A DNA stretch of 64,000 nt. Origin: an uncultured Duncaniella sp. (GTDB taxonomy: Bacteria; Bacteroidota; Bacteroidia; Bacteroidales; Muribaculaceae). The position numbers were made by a program, and so were the translations under genes. The notes under the pieces are model-generated. The model made no database searches. It was not told where the DNA came from and saw nothing but the letters and a program-made list of their open reading frames with translations. Of this stretch, positions 23,933-33,055 are shown piece by piece; positions within the stretch are counted from its first letter, which is position 1; every line of letters begins with the position of its first letter. The stretch covers positions 54,485 through 118,484 of the forward strand of contig CAJTRI010000010.1 of the NCBI GenBank assembly GCA_910578615.1. The letters run 5' to 3'.

Positions 23933-26185
23933 TTATTTCGCTATCTTTTTGACCGCCCGGTTACCACGGACTTCTATATAGATACCTGTGGCAGGAGGCG
24001 AAGACAGCTCGGCTCCCTGTATGGAATAGTAACGTGCGGGTAGAGCCTCATCAGCCATAACATCGGTGACGGAGGTCGTTCCGGCCACCCGGAAACGGGT
24101 TTTAGCCCTGTCGCGGGGTGTGACGAATGTGAAGTTCTCGGCATTTACAAGGCAGGCGTCATATTCCTCTCCCGGCATACCGTTCTCAAAACGTCCCGTA
24201 AAGGTCACATGCCTTGTGGCCCCGTCCGTAATCTGTACGAACTCAGGGCCTATGCAACCCTTCACAGTCTCTCCGTCAAGCGCATAGATGTAGAGGAACA
24301 ATAACCCGGTAAACATCCCGTCACCACATCCCACCGTAGCCCCGGCCCGCACATCAAGATGGTCAACGGCGTCATTATTGCCGAAATCAGGCGGTTCGAC
24401 AGCCTCTATATACAGATCGCTTGAAGGATGGAGGGTTATTTCAAGAGGTGTGGCAAGAGAGGTATAATTATTGTCTATCAGATTCAGGAGATATTCTCCC
24501 GGAACAGCCTCGAAAACAGCATACAGCTCTATATCGGATTCCGTGCCGGGCATAAGGTCAAAAACAGATGGCGCGGCAGACGCGACACGCTTCCCGCTGG
24601 CAGGGTCAATAAGAACCGGCGTGATAGAGCCATAGTATTCGCTATCACCGTCATTGCTCAGAGAAGCCGTGATACGCGCAGTTCCGAAAGAATAGACACT
24701 TCCATCCGTTTCAAGAGCCGTAGCCCGAAGTGAGGCCGGGGCCGGAGACGAAAAAGATACATAGTCGCCTGAAACTGTGACGTTGAGATAATTGGGATAT
24801 GACGTATCCTTATCCCTCAGACGCTCTACCCGCCTCCCCCCTGCACGGCACGCCACAGGCACCAGCCGGTAATCACCTTCGGGAATATTTCCTATTACTA
24901 TATTTTCAAAAAGAAGGTTGCGGTGCGGGGCTTGGAGAGCCACCACTATGTCCTTTGGGCCGGGATAGGTCTTTAACGTGTCTCCTCCTGCATCACTGAC
25001 AAGCATAAGGGAAAAATCCACGGCAGAGTCCTGCCATCCGGCGTTCTCTATCTTACCGTTCAGCTTCACGGTGACCGCTTCGTTTCGGCCGGCTTTGCGC
25101 GGAGCGGTCAGCCCCTCCTCCGAGACAAGTGTGACAGCCGGCTCACTACCGGCAACGGGAGGACATATACCTGTCACAATCAACTGGCGGGAGTTGAATC
25201 CACCGCTGCTTCCGCCGGTTCCCTGCGTTGCCGGAGTGAGGAAGTTGGTGTCAAAATACCCGTTGCTCATCGCGCTCCATCCCCAGTTCACATGCACGAA
25301 ACCGTTCTCATCATATCCGTCAAACACAAAGGCATGGCCGCCGTCCGAACTGAACCCTGTGGCATATACCGGGCGTCCGGCCGAAATCTCGTCATATATG
25401 AGGCTGTTCCAGTCATCAAAGTCATAGTTGGCACGAAAGCGCAGGGCCACCCCCTTGTCATAATCGAAATATTTGACAAGAGCCTCCGGCCATTCCTGGC
25501 TCAGAGCACCGCTCATGGGGCCGTATTCCATCGATATAGCCACTCCCGCATCAAACATAAGCCGGGCCACCGCAGCCATCTCTTCCTCTGTGGAATTTTC
25601 ATCATAACGCGGTGTCATATTGGCCCAGTCATAGACACTCTGGCTGAAATCAACACTTATAGTCCCCATCTTGGGGTAAAGTTCAGGCGTATAGGAATGG
25701 CTCCCCCGCCCTCTCTCAGGATAACTGTGATAACGCATAATCTGCGCCATGGCGGTCGCCGCACACCCTGTCGCCGGTTTTTCCTTTCCGAAATAAGGAG
25801 GACACAGGAGATTGTACGGATGGTTCTGATCCCATGCGATATCTCCGAGAAGGGGAGCCACAGGGTCGGAACGCTTTACGTTTTTTTTAGAAAAGCCGTC
25901 TGCCTCTGTCATATTCTCAATCATGTCCAACAATGGAGTCGGAGCCTTTGACGGATCAAAAGAGCCGGATTCATTATATCCCACGACGCCGTCCGCCGTC
26001 ACTATGGCAAAGCCCCCTCCGTCTCGGTTGAAGACCTCCGCCCGGCAGCTGCGGGAGGTATAGACACGTGTGATGCGGGCTGTCCCGAGACGTTTTGCGG
26101 CATGATCGCGGATGACGCCGGCTCCGGCTGTCGCGGAGGCGGCAAGCATCACCATGGCAAGCAGGGTTGTTAATGTCAGTCTCAT
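23933..26185 (-). CDS. Secreted C10-family cysteine protease with sorting-type C-terminus
   Basis: 750 residues with a signal peptide (MRLTLTTLLAMVMLAASATAG), a Spi-like propeptide (~20-105) and a streptopain-like C10 domain (~110-350). Catalytic C141 lies in PATGCAATAMAQIMRYH and H284 in GGHAFVFDGYD, followed by VHVNWGWSAMSNGYF. Relatives include streptopain, interpain A and the Bfp proteases of Bacteroides fragilis. Beta-sandwich domains occupy ~360-690, and the tail (YYSIQGAELSS, GIYIEVRGNRAVKKIAK) is of the T9SS sorting type. It leads a likely two-gene operon with the giant FN3 protein, and its promoter region holds a palindrome next to an AraC-type regulator gene. Broad-range secreted protease is confident; the target is unknown. 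Confidence 0.93.
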   Translation of the reverse strand: MRLTLTTLLAMVMLAASATAGAGVIRDHAAKRLGTARITRVYTSRSCRAEVFNRDGGGFAIVTADGVVGYNESGSFDPSKAPTPLLDMIENMTEADGFSKKNVKRSDPVAPLLGDIAWDQNHPYNLLCPPYFGKEKPATGCAATAMAQIMRYHSYPERGRGSHSYTPELYPKMGTISVDFSQSVYDWANMTPRYDENSTEEEMAAVARLMFDAGVAISMEYGPMSGALSQEWPEALVKYFDYDKGVALRFRANYDFDDWNSLIYDEISAGRPVYATGFSSDGGHAFVFDGYDENGFVHVNWGWSAMSNGYFDTNFLTPATQGTGGSSGGFNSRQLIVTGICPPVAGSEPAVTLVSEEGLTAPRKAGRNEAVTVKLNGKIENAGWQDSAVDFSLMLVSDAGGDTLKTYPGPKDIVVALQAPHRNLLFENIVIGNIPEGDYRLVPVACRAGGRRVERLRDKDTSYPNYLNVTVSGDYVSFSSPAPASLRATALETDGSVYSFGTARITASLSNDGDSEYYGSITPVLIDPASGKRVASAAPSVFDLMPGTESDIELYAVFEAVPGEYLLNLIDNNYTSLATPLEITLHPSSDLYIEAVEPPDFGNNDAVDHLDVRAGATVGCGDGMFTGLLFLYIYALDGETVKGCIGPEFVQITDGATRHVTFTGRFENGMPGEEYDACLVNAENFTFVTPRDRAKTRFRVAGTTSVTDVMADEALPARYYSIQGAELSSPPATGIYIEVRGNRAVKKIAK

Positions 26186-26213
26186 TGTATTCTGTGATAA
26201 ATTTGTCCGATTG

Positions 26214-26286
26214 CAAATATATTATAATAATGCCGGAATTGTTGCAATATGCATGACAAAGTTCTTACCGATTCACGAATCAGTAA
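26214..26286 (-). promoter_or_regulatory. C10 protease promoter with upstream palindrome
   Basis: On the minus strand TATATTTG (26214-26221) is a -7 box ~30 bp before the start. Upstream, 26265-26286 is a 22-bp palindrome (TTAC, GATTC, 2 bp, GAATC, GTAA with one mismatched pair), a candidate activator site. Confidence 0.45.
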
Positions 26287-26329
26287 TTCTTTTATTGTAA
26301 AATATGTTGATTTGTAAGGCTTGACAGTC

Positions 26330-27742
26330 TTAATCCGATTTCCCCTTCATCATCTTCTGATAAAGCGAGGGCGTCATTCCCGTTACCTTTTTAAAGGCAT
26401 TTATAAAGTTTGAAGCCGATCGGAACCACACACTTTCACCTATGCTCTGTATGGTGAGGTCTGCAAAACGGGGATCGGATGTGAGGCGACGGCGCGCCTC
26501 GCGGATACGGCGCCCGTTCAGGAGAGCGCGGAAATTGTCGCCGGTAGTCTCGTTTATGGCCTGTGAGATATAACGTGTGTTGGAGTCGCACAACGCGGCC
26601 AGAGTGTTTATCGAGAAGTCCGGATCGAGGAAGTTTTCAGGTTTGTCCATCACGGCGCCTACCCTCTGCATCAATCCATGCCACTGCCCCTCAGAGACAC
26701 CCGGCGGCTCCTCGTTGTTGATTTCCCCTTCGAGAATGGCAAGCTCACGGTTTCTCGCAAAAAGCTGTCTCATGTTTCCACGAAACTTGCTCACCACTAC
26801 CCACATAAGGCCTGCAATAGTCATAAGGCCTATGATGCTGTACAGTATGGCACGCTGTTTTGACACAGTGAATTCAAGATTCTCTATATGTGCCTCGGCC
26901 GCGAACTCACGCTCACGTTCCCTCTTTGACGAGATTGTTATAAACCGTTTGAAATCAACAAGCGAGTCCATAGAGGCCATGTAAAGTCCGCTATATTCCA
27001 GAGCCTTCTCCTTATCGCCGGCCTTGATATAAAGCCTCATAAGCCCCCGGCGGCTGTCGGCCACGGCATGAGGATAGCTGCTGTCCAAGGCCACACGTTC
27101 GTAGTATTCCAGCCAGTACGCGGCAGAGTCAAGACGATTGGCCGTCTCATAATATTCCGAAATCTCGCTCAGCGGCCCTATGGCATATTTCGACTCGGGC
27201 AGAGAGAAAGAGTCAGTCAGATTAAGCGCGTGTTTGAACAGTGTGACGCTCTTCGCCCCGTTGCCGAAGGCCTTCTCTATCGTGGCCTCGCTTACCGCGA
27301 GGTCATACAGCTTCAACGGCTTGTTTCTCACCTCTACCCTTTCGAGCAGCCGGTGGTAATCACGCGAACTCTTCTCGCGCCCCAGAAGACAGTAGGTAAT
27401 CGAGAGATTGTAGGCGAATTTGAGATGTTGTTCAGGATTTTCGGACAGCCTCAGACCCTTTTCATAGAATTTCGCAGCATTATGGAGATCGTTATACCCC
27501 AGATAGATATTGCCCAGCATTAGACACGCACGCGATTTATCCTCAGCCGCGACATCCGAACCCTCCTCCTCTGCAATTTTAAGCATCTCGAAGAGATTGT
27601 CCATCGCATCGGCCTGACGACCGTCTGCAAATTTCGCACATGCCTCTTTGAAAAGCGAGTCACACCGCACAACCCTTACAGATGCCGAAACCATGTTCCC
27701 CGCCATCAATCCAATGACGAGGAATAAAAGCAACTGTCTCAT
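26330..27742 (-). CDS. TPR-sensor membrane protein with AraC-type DNA-binding domain
   Basis: The start at 27742 (MRQLLLFLVIGLMAGNMVSA) yields a signal peptide and a 470-residue product. TPR-like repeats fill ~30-260 (ACLMLGNIYLGYNDLHNAAKFYEKGL). One membrane helix lies near ~295-318 (ILYSIIGLMTIAGLMWVVV). The C-terminal ~110 residues are an AraC-type HTH (FSINTLAALCDSNTRYISQAINET, ESVWFRSASNFINAFKKVTGMTPSLYQKM). This is the one-component layout common in Bacteroidetes, with a periplasmic sensor joined to a cytoplasmic DNA-binding domain. It is transcribed towards the protease gene and ends 145 bp before it, so it is a candidate regulator of the protease operon. The ligand is unknown. Confidence 0.88.
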   Translation of the reverse strand: MRQLLLFLVIGLMAGNMVSASVRVVRCDSLFKEACAKFADGRQADAMDNLFEMLKIAEEEGSDVAAEDKSRACLMLGNIYLGYNDLHNAAKFYEKGLRLSENPEQHLKFAYNLSITYCLLGREKSSRDYHRLLERVEVRNKPLKLYDLAVSEATIEKAFGNGAKSVTLFKHALNLTDSFSLPESKYAIGPLSEISEYYETANRLDSAAYWLEYYERVALDSSYPHAVADSRRGLMRLYIKAGDKEKALEYSGLYMASMDSLVDFKRFITISSKREREREFAAEAHIENLEFTVSKQRAILYSIIGLMTIAGLMWVVVSKFRGNMRQLFARNRELAILEGEINNEEPPGVSEGQWHGLMQRVGAVMDKPENFLDPDFSINTLAALCDSNTRYISQAINETTGDNFRALLNGRRIREARRRLTSDPRFADLTIQSIGESVWFRSASNFINAFKKVTGMTPSLYQKMMKGKSD

Positions 27743-27773
27743 GACATGCGTCCCACCTGGTGATTTCATGTGG

Positions 27774-27813
27774 CAAATTTAGCTAAAAATAGCGAGAACC
27801 ATTTAACGCTATT
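27774..27813 (-). promoter_or_regulatory. Possible promoter/operator of the AraC-type gene
   Basis: TAAATTTG on the minus strand (27774-27781) fits the -7 consensus. AATAGCG (27788-27794) and CGCTATT (27807-27813) form a 12-bp-spaced inverted repeat just upstream, with more TAGCG-like copies up to 27842. Confidence 0.35.
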
Positions 27814-27858
27814 AAACATTTTAGCGTTTGTATCCCGCTATTTTATCACTTTCGGATC

Positions 27859-30800
27859 TCAGCTTTCCTCACCGATGATTTCCTGCAAGATAGCCACGGC
27901 GGTCTCCACGGTCTTGACGTTGAGAATGCCGAACGAACGTTTGCCTCCGTTTTCACGTATCTGCACACGTCGCGGGTGGGCGGTCAGATAGCCGAGCATA
28001 CGGCCGAACATATCGCTCTGATAATATGCCTTGTTGCTCTCGTCTACGAAATAGGTATACATCCGACCCTGTTTCAGAGCCACTTTCTCTATGCCGAGAC
28101 GGCGTGCCAGACGGCGCAGACGAGGGATACGGAGCAATTCGGCAGTCACGTCGGGGATAGCGCCGAAACGGTCAGTCAGACGACTTCTGAACTCCATAAG
28201 GTCAGTCTCGCGCTCTATACCGTCAAGTTCCTGATAGAGAGAGATGCGCTCGCTCTCCGTAGGGACATAGTCGGCGGGGAGAAGAAGTTCCATATCGCTT
28301 TCAATAACACAATCGGCCACATACTCCTCGTCAGTACCTTCAAGCCTGTCGCTTTTGTCAAGGTCTGCAAACTCCTCGGTACGCAGCTCTGTGACAGCCT
28401 CTTTGAGAATCTTCTGATAGGTCTCGTAACCGAGATCTGCAATGAAACCGCTCTGTTCCGCGCCAAGTAGGTTTCCGGCTCCTCGTATGTCAAGATCCTG
28501 CATGGCGATGTGGATGCCGCTGCCAAGCTCGCTGAAACTCTCTATGGCTTGAAGACGGCGGCGTGCGACAGGTGTCAACGGGACATGGGCCGGAACCAGA
28601 AGATAGCAGAAAGCCTTGCGGTTGCTACGCCCCACGCGGCCTCGGAGCTGGTGAAGCTCGGAAAGACCGAAATTCTGCGCGTTGTTGACTATTATGGTAT
28701 TGACGTTCGGCATATCTATACCGCTTTCAATGATGGTAGTGGCTATTAGCACATCATAATCATGATTGGCAAAGTCTATTATGGCCTTTTCGAGGCTCTC
28801 GGGCGGCATCTGTCCATGGCCTACGACTATACGCGCGTCAGGCACGAGCCTTTTCACCTGAGCCTCTAAGTCATACAGGCCCTCTATACGGTTGTTGACT
28901 ATAAACACCTGCCCGTTGCGCGACAGTTCGAAATTGACCGCCTCGGCTATTATGTCATCCCCGCCGGCATTGACCGATGTCACTATCGGGTAGCGGTTGG
29001 GAGGCGGGGTATTGATGGCCGACAGATCCCGGGCACCCATGAGCGAGAATTGGAGTGTTCGCGGAATCGGGGTGGCACTCATGGTGAGAGTGTCAACATT
29101 GGTTTTGAGTTGTTTCAGCTTTTCCTTTACAGCCACACCGAATTTCTGCTCCTCGTCAATCACGAGTAGGCCGAGATCCTTGAACTTCACCTCCTTACCT
29201 ATGATCTTGTGCGTGCCTACGAGGATGTCTATCTTTCCTTCGGAGAGATCCTTCACCACCTCCCTTACCTGTCTGGCCGTGCGGGCACGGGAAAGATAGT
29301 CCACCCTTACGGGAAGGTCTTTCAGACGCTCCGTAAAGGTTCGGAAGTGCTGGTAGGCAAGGACTGTCGTAGGGACGAGCACGGCGGTCTGCTTGCCGTC
29401 TACCGCAGCCTTGAAGGCGGCACGGATGGCGATCTCTGTCTTGCCGAACCCTACATCACCGCATATGAGGCGATCCATGGGTTTCGCGCTTTCCATATCG
29501 GCCTTTACGGCCTTGGTGGCAGTGAGCTGGTCAGGAGTATCCTCATATATGAATGATGCTTCAAGTTCCTGCTGCAAATAACTGTCAGGGGAGAACGAGT
29601 GGCCCTTCTCCTCCTTGCGTGCCGCATATAGCCGTATCAGGTCACGGGCTATATCTTTGAGCTTGCTCTTGGTGCGCTCCTTCATCTTGTTCCATGCCCC
29701 CGAGCCAAGCTTGTTTATCTTCGGAGGCACTCCCTCCTTCCCGCGATACTTAGCAAGTTTGTGAAGGGAATGGATGGAGACGAATATTATATCCTCGTTG
29801 GCATAGACGAGCTTTATCATCTCCTGGGTACGTCCGTTCACATTGGTGCGCAGAAGACCGGCAAAGCGCCCTACCCCGTGATCCACATGGACTATGAAGT
29901 CTCCCGGCTCTATGGCGCTAAGTTCTTTGAGAGAGAGTGCGAGTTTCCCCGAACGGGCACGGTCGCTTTTGAGTGTATACTTGTGGAAACGGTCAAATAT
30001 CTGGTGGTCGGTGAACACACAGACCTTTCCCGGATGATCTATGAACCCCTCGTGCACCGTTGGATTCACGGGGGTAAAGCGTATATCGTCACCACGGTCT
30101 TCAAAGATGGCTTTAAGGCGGTCTGTCTGCCTGTCGCTGTCACTGAGGATATACATATTATAACCTTCTGAGAGAAAGCGCGTGAACGATTCGGCTATCA
30201 GCTCGAAATTCTTGTGATATATCATCTGTGGAGAGCACCCGAAATCAATCGAAGCACCGGCTTCCTTGTCAGGCTGGGCAGCCGCTGTGAACCTCAATTG
30301 TCTGAAACCGGCAAAACACTTCGCAAAACGTTCCGGATCTACTACCTCGTCCATTGCCGAACTGTCACCCTCACCGGCAATTATGGCGCTCTCCGAGAAT
30401 TCCTCTGCGGCAATTGCTGCAATACGCGTAAGCGTCAATGATGCATCACGTACTGCAAAAAGTGTTGACGGATCCACATAGTCCAGAAGGGACTGCCCGT
30501 GACCCGAACCACCACATCCCGCCGTGACGGCTATACTGTCAAGCTTTCGTTCCGATAGCTGGGTCTCTATATTGAACAGTCTTATAGAGTCAATCTCATC
30601 GCCGAAGAAGTCAATACGCAGTGGTAGCTCGTTGCTGTAACCATAGATGTCAAGGATGGAGCCACGGGCGGCAAACTGTCCCGGCTCATAGACATAGTCC
30701 ACCTCGGAGAATCCGTTTTCCCTCAGCCAGACTATTGTCTCTGTCAAATCCCGTTCAGCGCCCCGCCGAAGATGGAGTGTGTGGGTATCTATTGTTTCCC

Positions 30801-31200
30801 TCGAAGCCACCTTCTCTGCAAGCGCCTCAGGATAAGTGACCACGTAACGTGGAGCATCGTTGCCGTGCCAGCGGTTTAGAGCCTCGGTGCGCAATATGCG
30901 GGAAGGTGGATCCGCCTGTCCATACTTGATGTCACGCTTATATCCCGAAGGAAACATCAGGACTTCGTCCTCACCGAGGATGCGTGTAAGGTCATGGTAA
31001 AGATAGCCGGCATCGTCAAGCGAATCAGCCACGATGACCGTAGGTACCTTCCGGGGCTTCATGGCAGCCATAAGCATCGCTGGCGCCGATCCGGCCAGAT
31101 TGTAGACCGATATTATTCCGACACGGCTCCGAAGAGCTTTTTCAAGAGCCTCGCGGCGGACAGGAGAGAGGAAGTCAGAGCAAAGATCCGATAAGGTCAT
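27859..31200 (-). CDS. mfd: Transcription-repair coupling factor
   Basis: 1,113 residues, typical for Mfd, which removes RNA polymerase stalled at DNA lesions and recruits UvrA. The UvrB-like N-terminal region spans ~1-330 (VYEPGQFAARGSILDIYGYS). A CarD-like RNA-polymerase-interacting domain follows (~430-500: EPGDFIVHVDHGVGRFAGL). The translocase has Walker A GDVGFGKTE near residue 583, DEEQ (LLVIDEEQKFGV) near 681, SATPIPRTL and a QLRGRVGRS motif. A TRCF domain ends the protein. It starts 3 bp after the S41 peptidase gene on the same strand, so the two form an operon. No anomaly is seen. Confidence 0.97.
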   Translation of the reverse strand: MTLSDLCSDFLSPVRREALEKALRSRVGIISVYNLAGSAPAMLMAAMKPRKVPTVIVADSLDDAGYLYHDLTRILGEDEVLMFPSGYKRDIKYGQADPPSRILRTEALNRWHGNDAPRYVVTYPEALAEKVASRETIDTHTLHLRRGAERDLTETIVWLRENGFSEVDYVYEPGQFAARGSILDIYGYSNELPLRIDFFGDEIDSIRLFNIETQLSERKLDSIAVTAGCGGSGHGQSLLDYVDPSTLFAVRDASLTLTRIAAIAAEEFSESAIIAGEGDSSAMDEVVDPERFAKCFAGFRQLRFTAAAQPDKEAGASIDFGCSPQMIYHKNFELIAESFTRFLSEGYNMYILSDSDRQTDRLKAIFEDRGDDIRFTPVNPTVHEGFIDHPGKVCVFTDHQIFDRFHKYTLKSDRARSGKLALSLKELSAIEPGDFIVHVDHGVGRFAGLLRTNVNGRTQEMIKLVYANEDIIFVSIHSLHKLAKYRGKEGVPPKINKLGSGAWNKMKERTKSKLKDIARDLIRLYAARKEEKGHSFSPDSYLQQELEASFIYEDTPDQLTATKAVKADMESAKPMDRLICGDVGFGKTEIAIRAAFKAAVDGKQTAVLVPTTVLAYQHFRTFTERLKDLPVRVDYLSRARTARQVREVVKDLSEGKIDILVGTHKIIGKEVKFKDLGLLVIDEEQKFGVAVKEKLKQLKTNVDTLTMSATPIPRTLQFSLMGARDLSAINTPPPNRYPIVTSVNAGGDDIIAEAVNFELSRNGQVFIVNNRIEGLYDLEAQVKRLVPDARIVVGHGQMPPESLEKAIIDFANHDYDVLIATTIIESGIDMPNVNTIIVNNAQNFGLSELHQLRGRVGRSNRKAFCYLLVPAHVPLTPVARRRLQAIESFSELGSGIHIAMQDLDIRGAGNLLGAEQSGFIADLGYETYQKILKEAVTELRTEEFADLDKSDRLEGTDEEYVADCVIESDMELLLPADYVPTESERISLYQELDGIERETDLMEFRSRLTDRFGAIPDVTAELLRIPRLRRLARRLGIEKVALKQGRMYTYFVDESNKAYYQSDMFGRMLGYLTAHPRRVQIRENGGKRSFGILNVKTVETAVAILQEIIGEES

Positions 31201-31203
31201 GTG

Positions 31204-32856
31204 TCATTTCTGAGCCGGTTTCAACATCTCCGTGTATCGCGGGGTGGTGAGAATCACGACTGCGGAGTCAACCGTACGGTCATCCCGGAGGGAGTTGACA
31301 ATCTCACCCTTGTGCTGGTAGTAACGCCCTACGATCTCGCTGGCAAGATAGGGAGATATATTCTTGCGGTTGATATCAAGATCATGGCCGAGGTCATGCC
31401 TCAGCATTCCGGCCAGAAGGTCAAACTGTGACTTGGTCGAGTCGTTCATATAGCCCTCCGCCTCTGCAAGCTTTCTCAGCTGGTCAACCGCAGTCTCGCA
31501 CACCTTGTCATAATTGAACCTTGCGGGGTCTATGAACCTTTTGAACTCATTGTATATGGTATCGGTAATCTCAAACTTCTCGGGAGCGGGAATAGACTCG
31601 TTACGCGCGGCATAGCGAGTGGCGAAGTCAAAGGCCCAGTTGTCACGCACCACATTGTAGGTGAGGCGGTTCACATCGGGATATTCAACTATGAGATCAG
31701 GATTGATACCTCCTCCGTCACGCACCTCGCGGCCGCCGGCCGTGCGGAACACGGTGGTAAGGGAATCTGGAATACGTGCCACCGAACCATCAGGATTGCG
31801 ACGCGAATAATCTATGGCCTGAATGAGGCGTCCCGAGGGTATGTAATACTTTGCAACAGTGACTTTGAGAAGTCCGTCATAAGGGAGCTGGCGTGTGCTC
31901 TGCACAAGACCCTTGCCAAACGAACGGTTTCCAATAATCACGGCCCGGTCAAGATCCTGCAAAGCGCCTGATACAATCTCCGAGGCCGAGGCCGAGGCGC
32001 CGTCAATCAAGACCGCGAGTGGTATCTTCGTATCGACAGGGCTGACAGATGTCTTGTATATCTTCTCATTAAGAACCCCCTTGCCACGGGTATTGAGCAC
32101 CGTTGTCCCCTTGGGTAGGAATATGCCGAGAATCTGCACCGCGCTTTCCACAAGCCCTCCGCCGTTGCCGCGAAGGTCGAGGACTATCCCTCTGGCGCCT
32201 TCCTTTATGAGGCGTTCGGTGGCAGTCCGCACCTCCGGATAGCTTTTCTCAGAGAATGTGTTGAGAGCTATATAGCCTATGCCGTCTTTAAGCATCCCGC
32301 TATAAGGAACTGACGGAATCTGGATTTTAGCGCGGCGTATCTCGAACATCTTCATCGAATCCTCGGTATAAGGACGGTTCACAAGAACTTTCACCGTGGA
32401 TCCGCTCTGGCCTTTCAGATGCTCGCTGACCTTGGAACTACGCCATCCGGCCACCGAGTCACCATCGATCATCACTATCAGGTCGCCGGGACGCAGACCG
32501 GCGGCAAGGGCCGGACTGCCCTCGTAAGGATCTGCTATGATGACCCCGCGAGGAGTCTCCTGTATGGTGGAACCTATGCCGCCATATTCGCCGGAAGTCA
32601 TTGTTCGGAACTGCTCCTGTTCCTTGGCCGGGATATACTCGGTATAAGGATCTATGTCGTTGAGCATGGCATTGATGGCGGTATTGATTGACTTTTCGGC
32701 ATCAATGGAATCCACATAAAAGGTCTGCAACTCTTTATACAGGGAGTTAAAGACATCCAGATTGCGGGATATGTCCGTCTTTTTGCTGCGGGTGGCAGCC
32801 GAGGCGAGTATGGTTATGGCAACGAGCGCGGCGGCGAGCAGTGTGAGTTTCTTCAT
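31204..32856 (-). CDS. S41 C-terminal processing peptidase with PDZ domain
   Basis: 550 residues with an N-terminal signal/anchor (MKKLTLLAAALVAITILASA). A PDZ domain lies at ~85-175 (GGIGSTIQETPRGVIIADP, AGLRPGDLIVMIDGDSV). The S41 core has S290 in GASASASE and K315 in FGKGLVQS, 25 residues apart as in Tsp/CtpA peptidases. A helical C-terminal extension of ~150 residues is usual in Bacteroidetes members. These periplasmic proteases trim C-termini of envelope proteins. It is followed after 3 bp by mfd, an arrangement likely to put both under one promoter (possible -7 box at 32909-32916). Confidence 0.95.
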   Translation of the reverse strand: MKKLTLLAAALVAITILASAATRSKKTDISRNLDVFNSLYKELQTFYVDSIDAEKSINTAINAMLNDIDPYTEYIPAKEQEQFRTMTSGEYGGIGSTIQETPRGVIIADPYEGSPALAAGLRPGDLIVMIDGDSVAGWRSSKVSEHLKGQSGSTVKVLVNRPYTEDSMKMFEIRRAKIQIPSVPYSGMLKDGIGYIALNTFSEKSYPEVRTATERLIKEGARGIVLDLRGNGGGLVESAVQILGIFLPKGTTVLNTRGKGVLNEKIYKTSVSPVDTKIPLAVLIDGASASASEIVSGALQDLDRAVIIGNRSFGKGLVQSTRQLPYDGLLKVTVAKYYIPSGRLIQAIDYSRRNPDGSVARIPDSLTTVFRTAGGREVRDGGGINPDLIVEYPDVNRLTYNVVRDNWAFDFATRYAARNESIPAPEKFEITDTIYNEFKRFIDPARFNYDKVCETAVDQLRKLAEAEGYMNDSTKSQFDLLAGMLRHDLGHDLDINRKNISPYLASEIVGRYYQHKGEIVNSLRDDRTVDSAVVILTTPRYTEMLKPAQK

Positions 32857-32908
32857 TCTATGTTGTCGTGAGTGGTGGATAAAGAATTGATGATGTCACG
32901 GCGAATTA

Positions 32909-32916
32909 CAAAGTTA
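32909..32916 (-). promoter_or_regulatory. Possible -7 box of the S41-mfd operon
   Basis: TAACTTTG on the minus strand fits TAnnTTTG, 53 bp before the peptidase start. No clear -33 box. Confidence 0.4.
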
Positions 32917-33043
32917 GTCATTCCGTCATAAATAATAACGCTTTAACCGGCAAAATGTGATTTACTGACAGGCATTTTTTCCAACCATGATGCCCGGTGG
33001 CATATCATAATGTTTTTTATTTTCACAAGTTGGTGAAAATAGG

Positions 33044-33051
33044 TAATTTTG
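33044..33051 (+). promoter_or_regulatory. -7 box abutting the xseA start codon
   Basis: TAATTTTG followed by C ends 4 bp before the ATG at 33056. Transcription starting the usual few bases downstream would give a leaderless or nearly leaderless mRNA. Confidence 0.5.
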
Positions 33052-33055
33052 CAAT

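Noticed and set aside
25292..25951. Plus-strand 219-codon open frame
   Set aside because: Antisense to the C10 protease catalytic region; His/Arg-rich with no signature.
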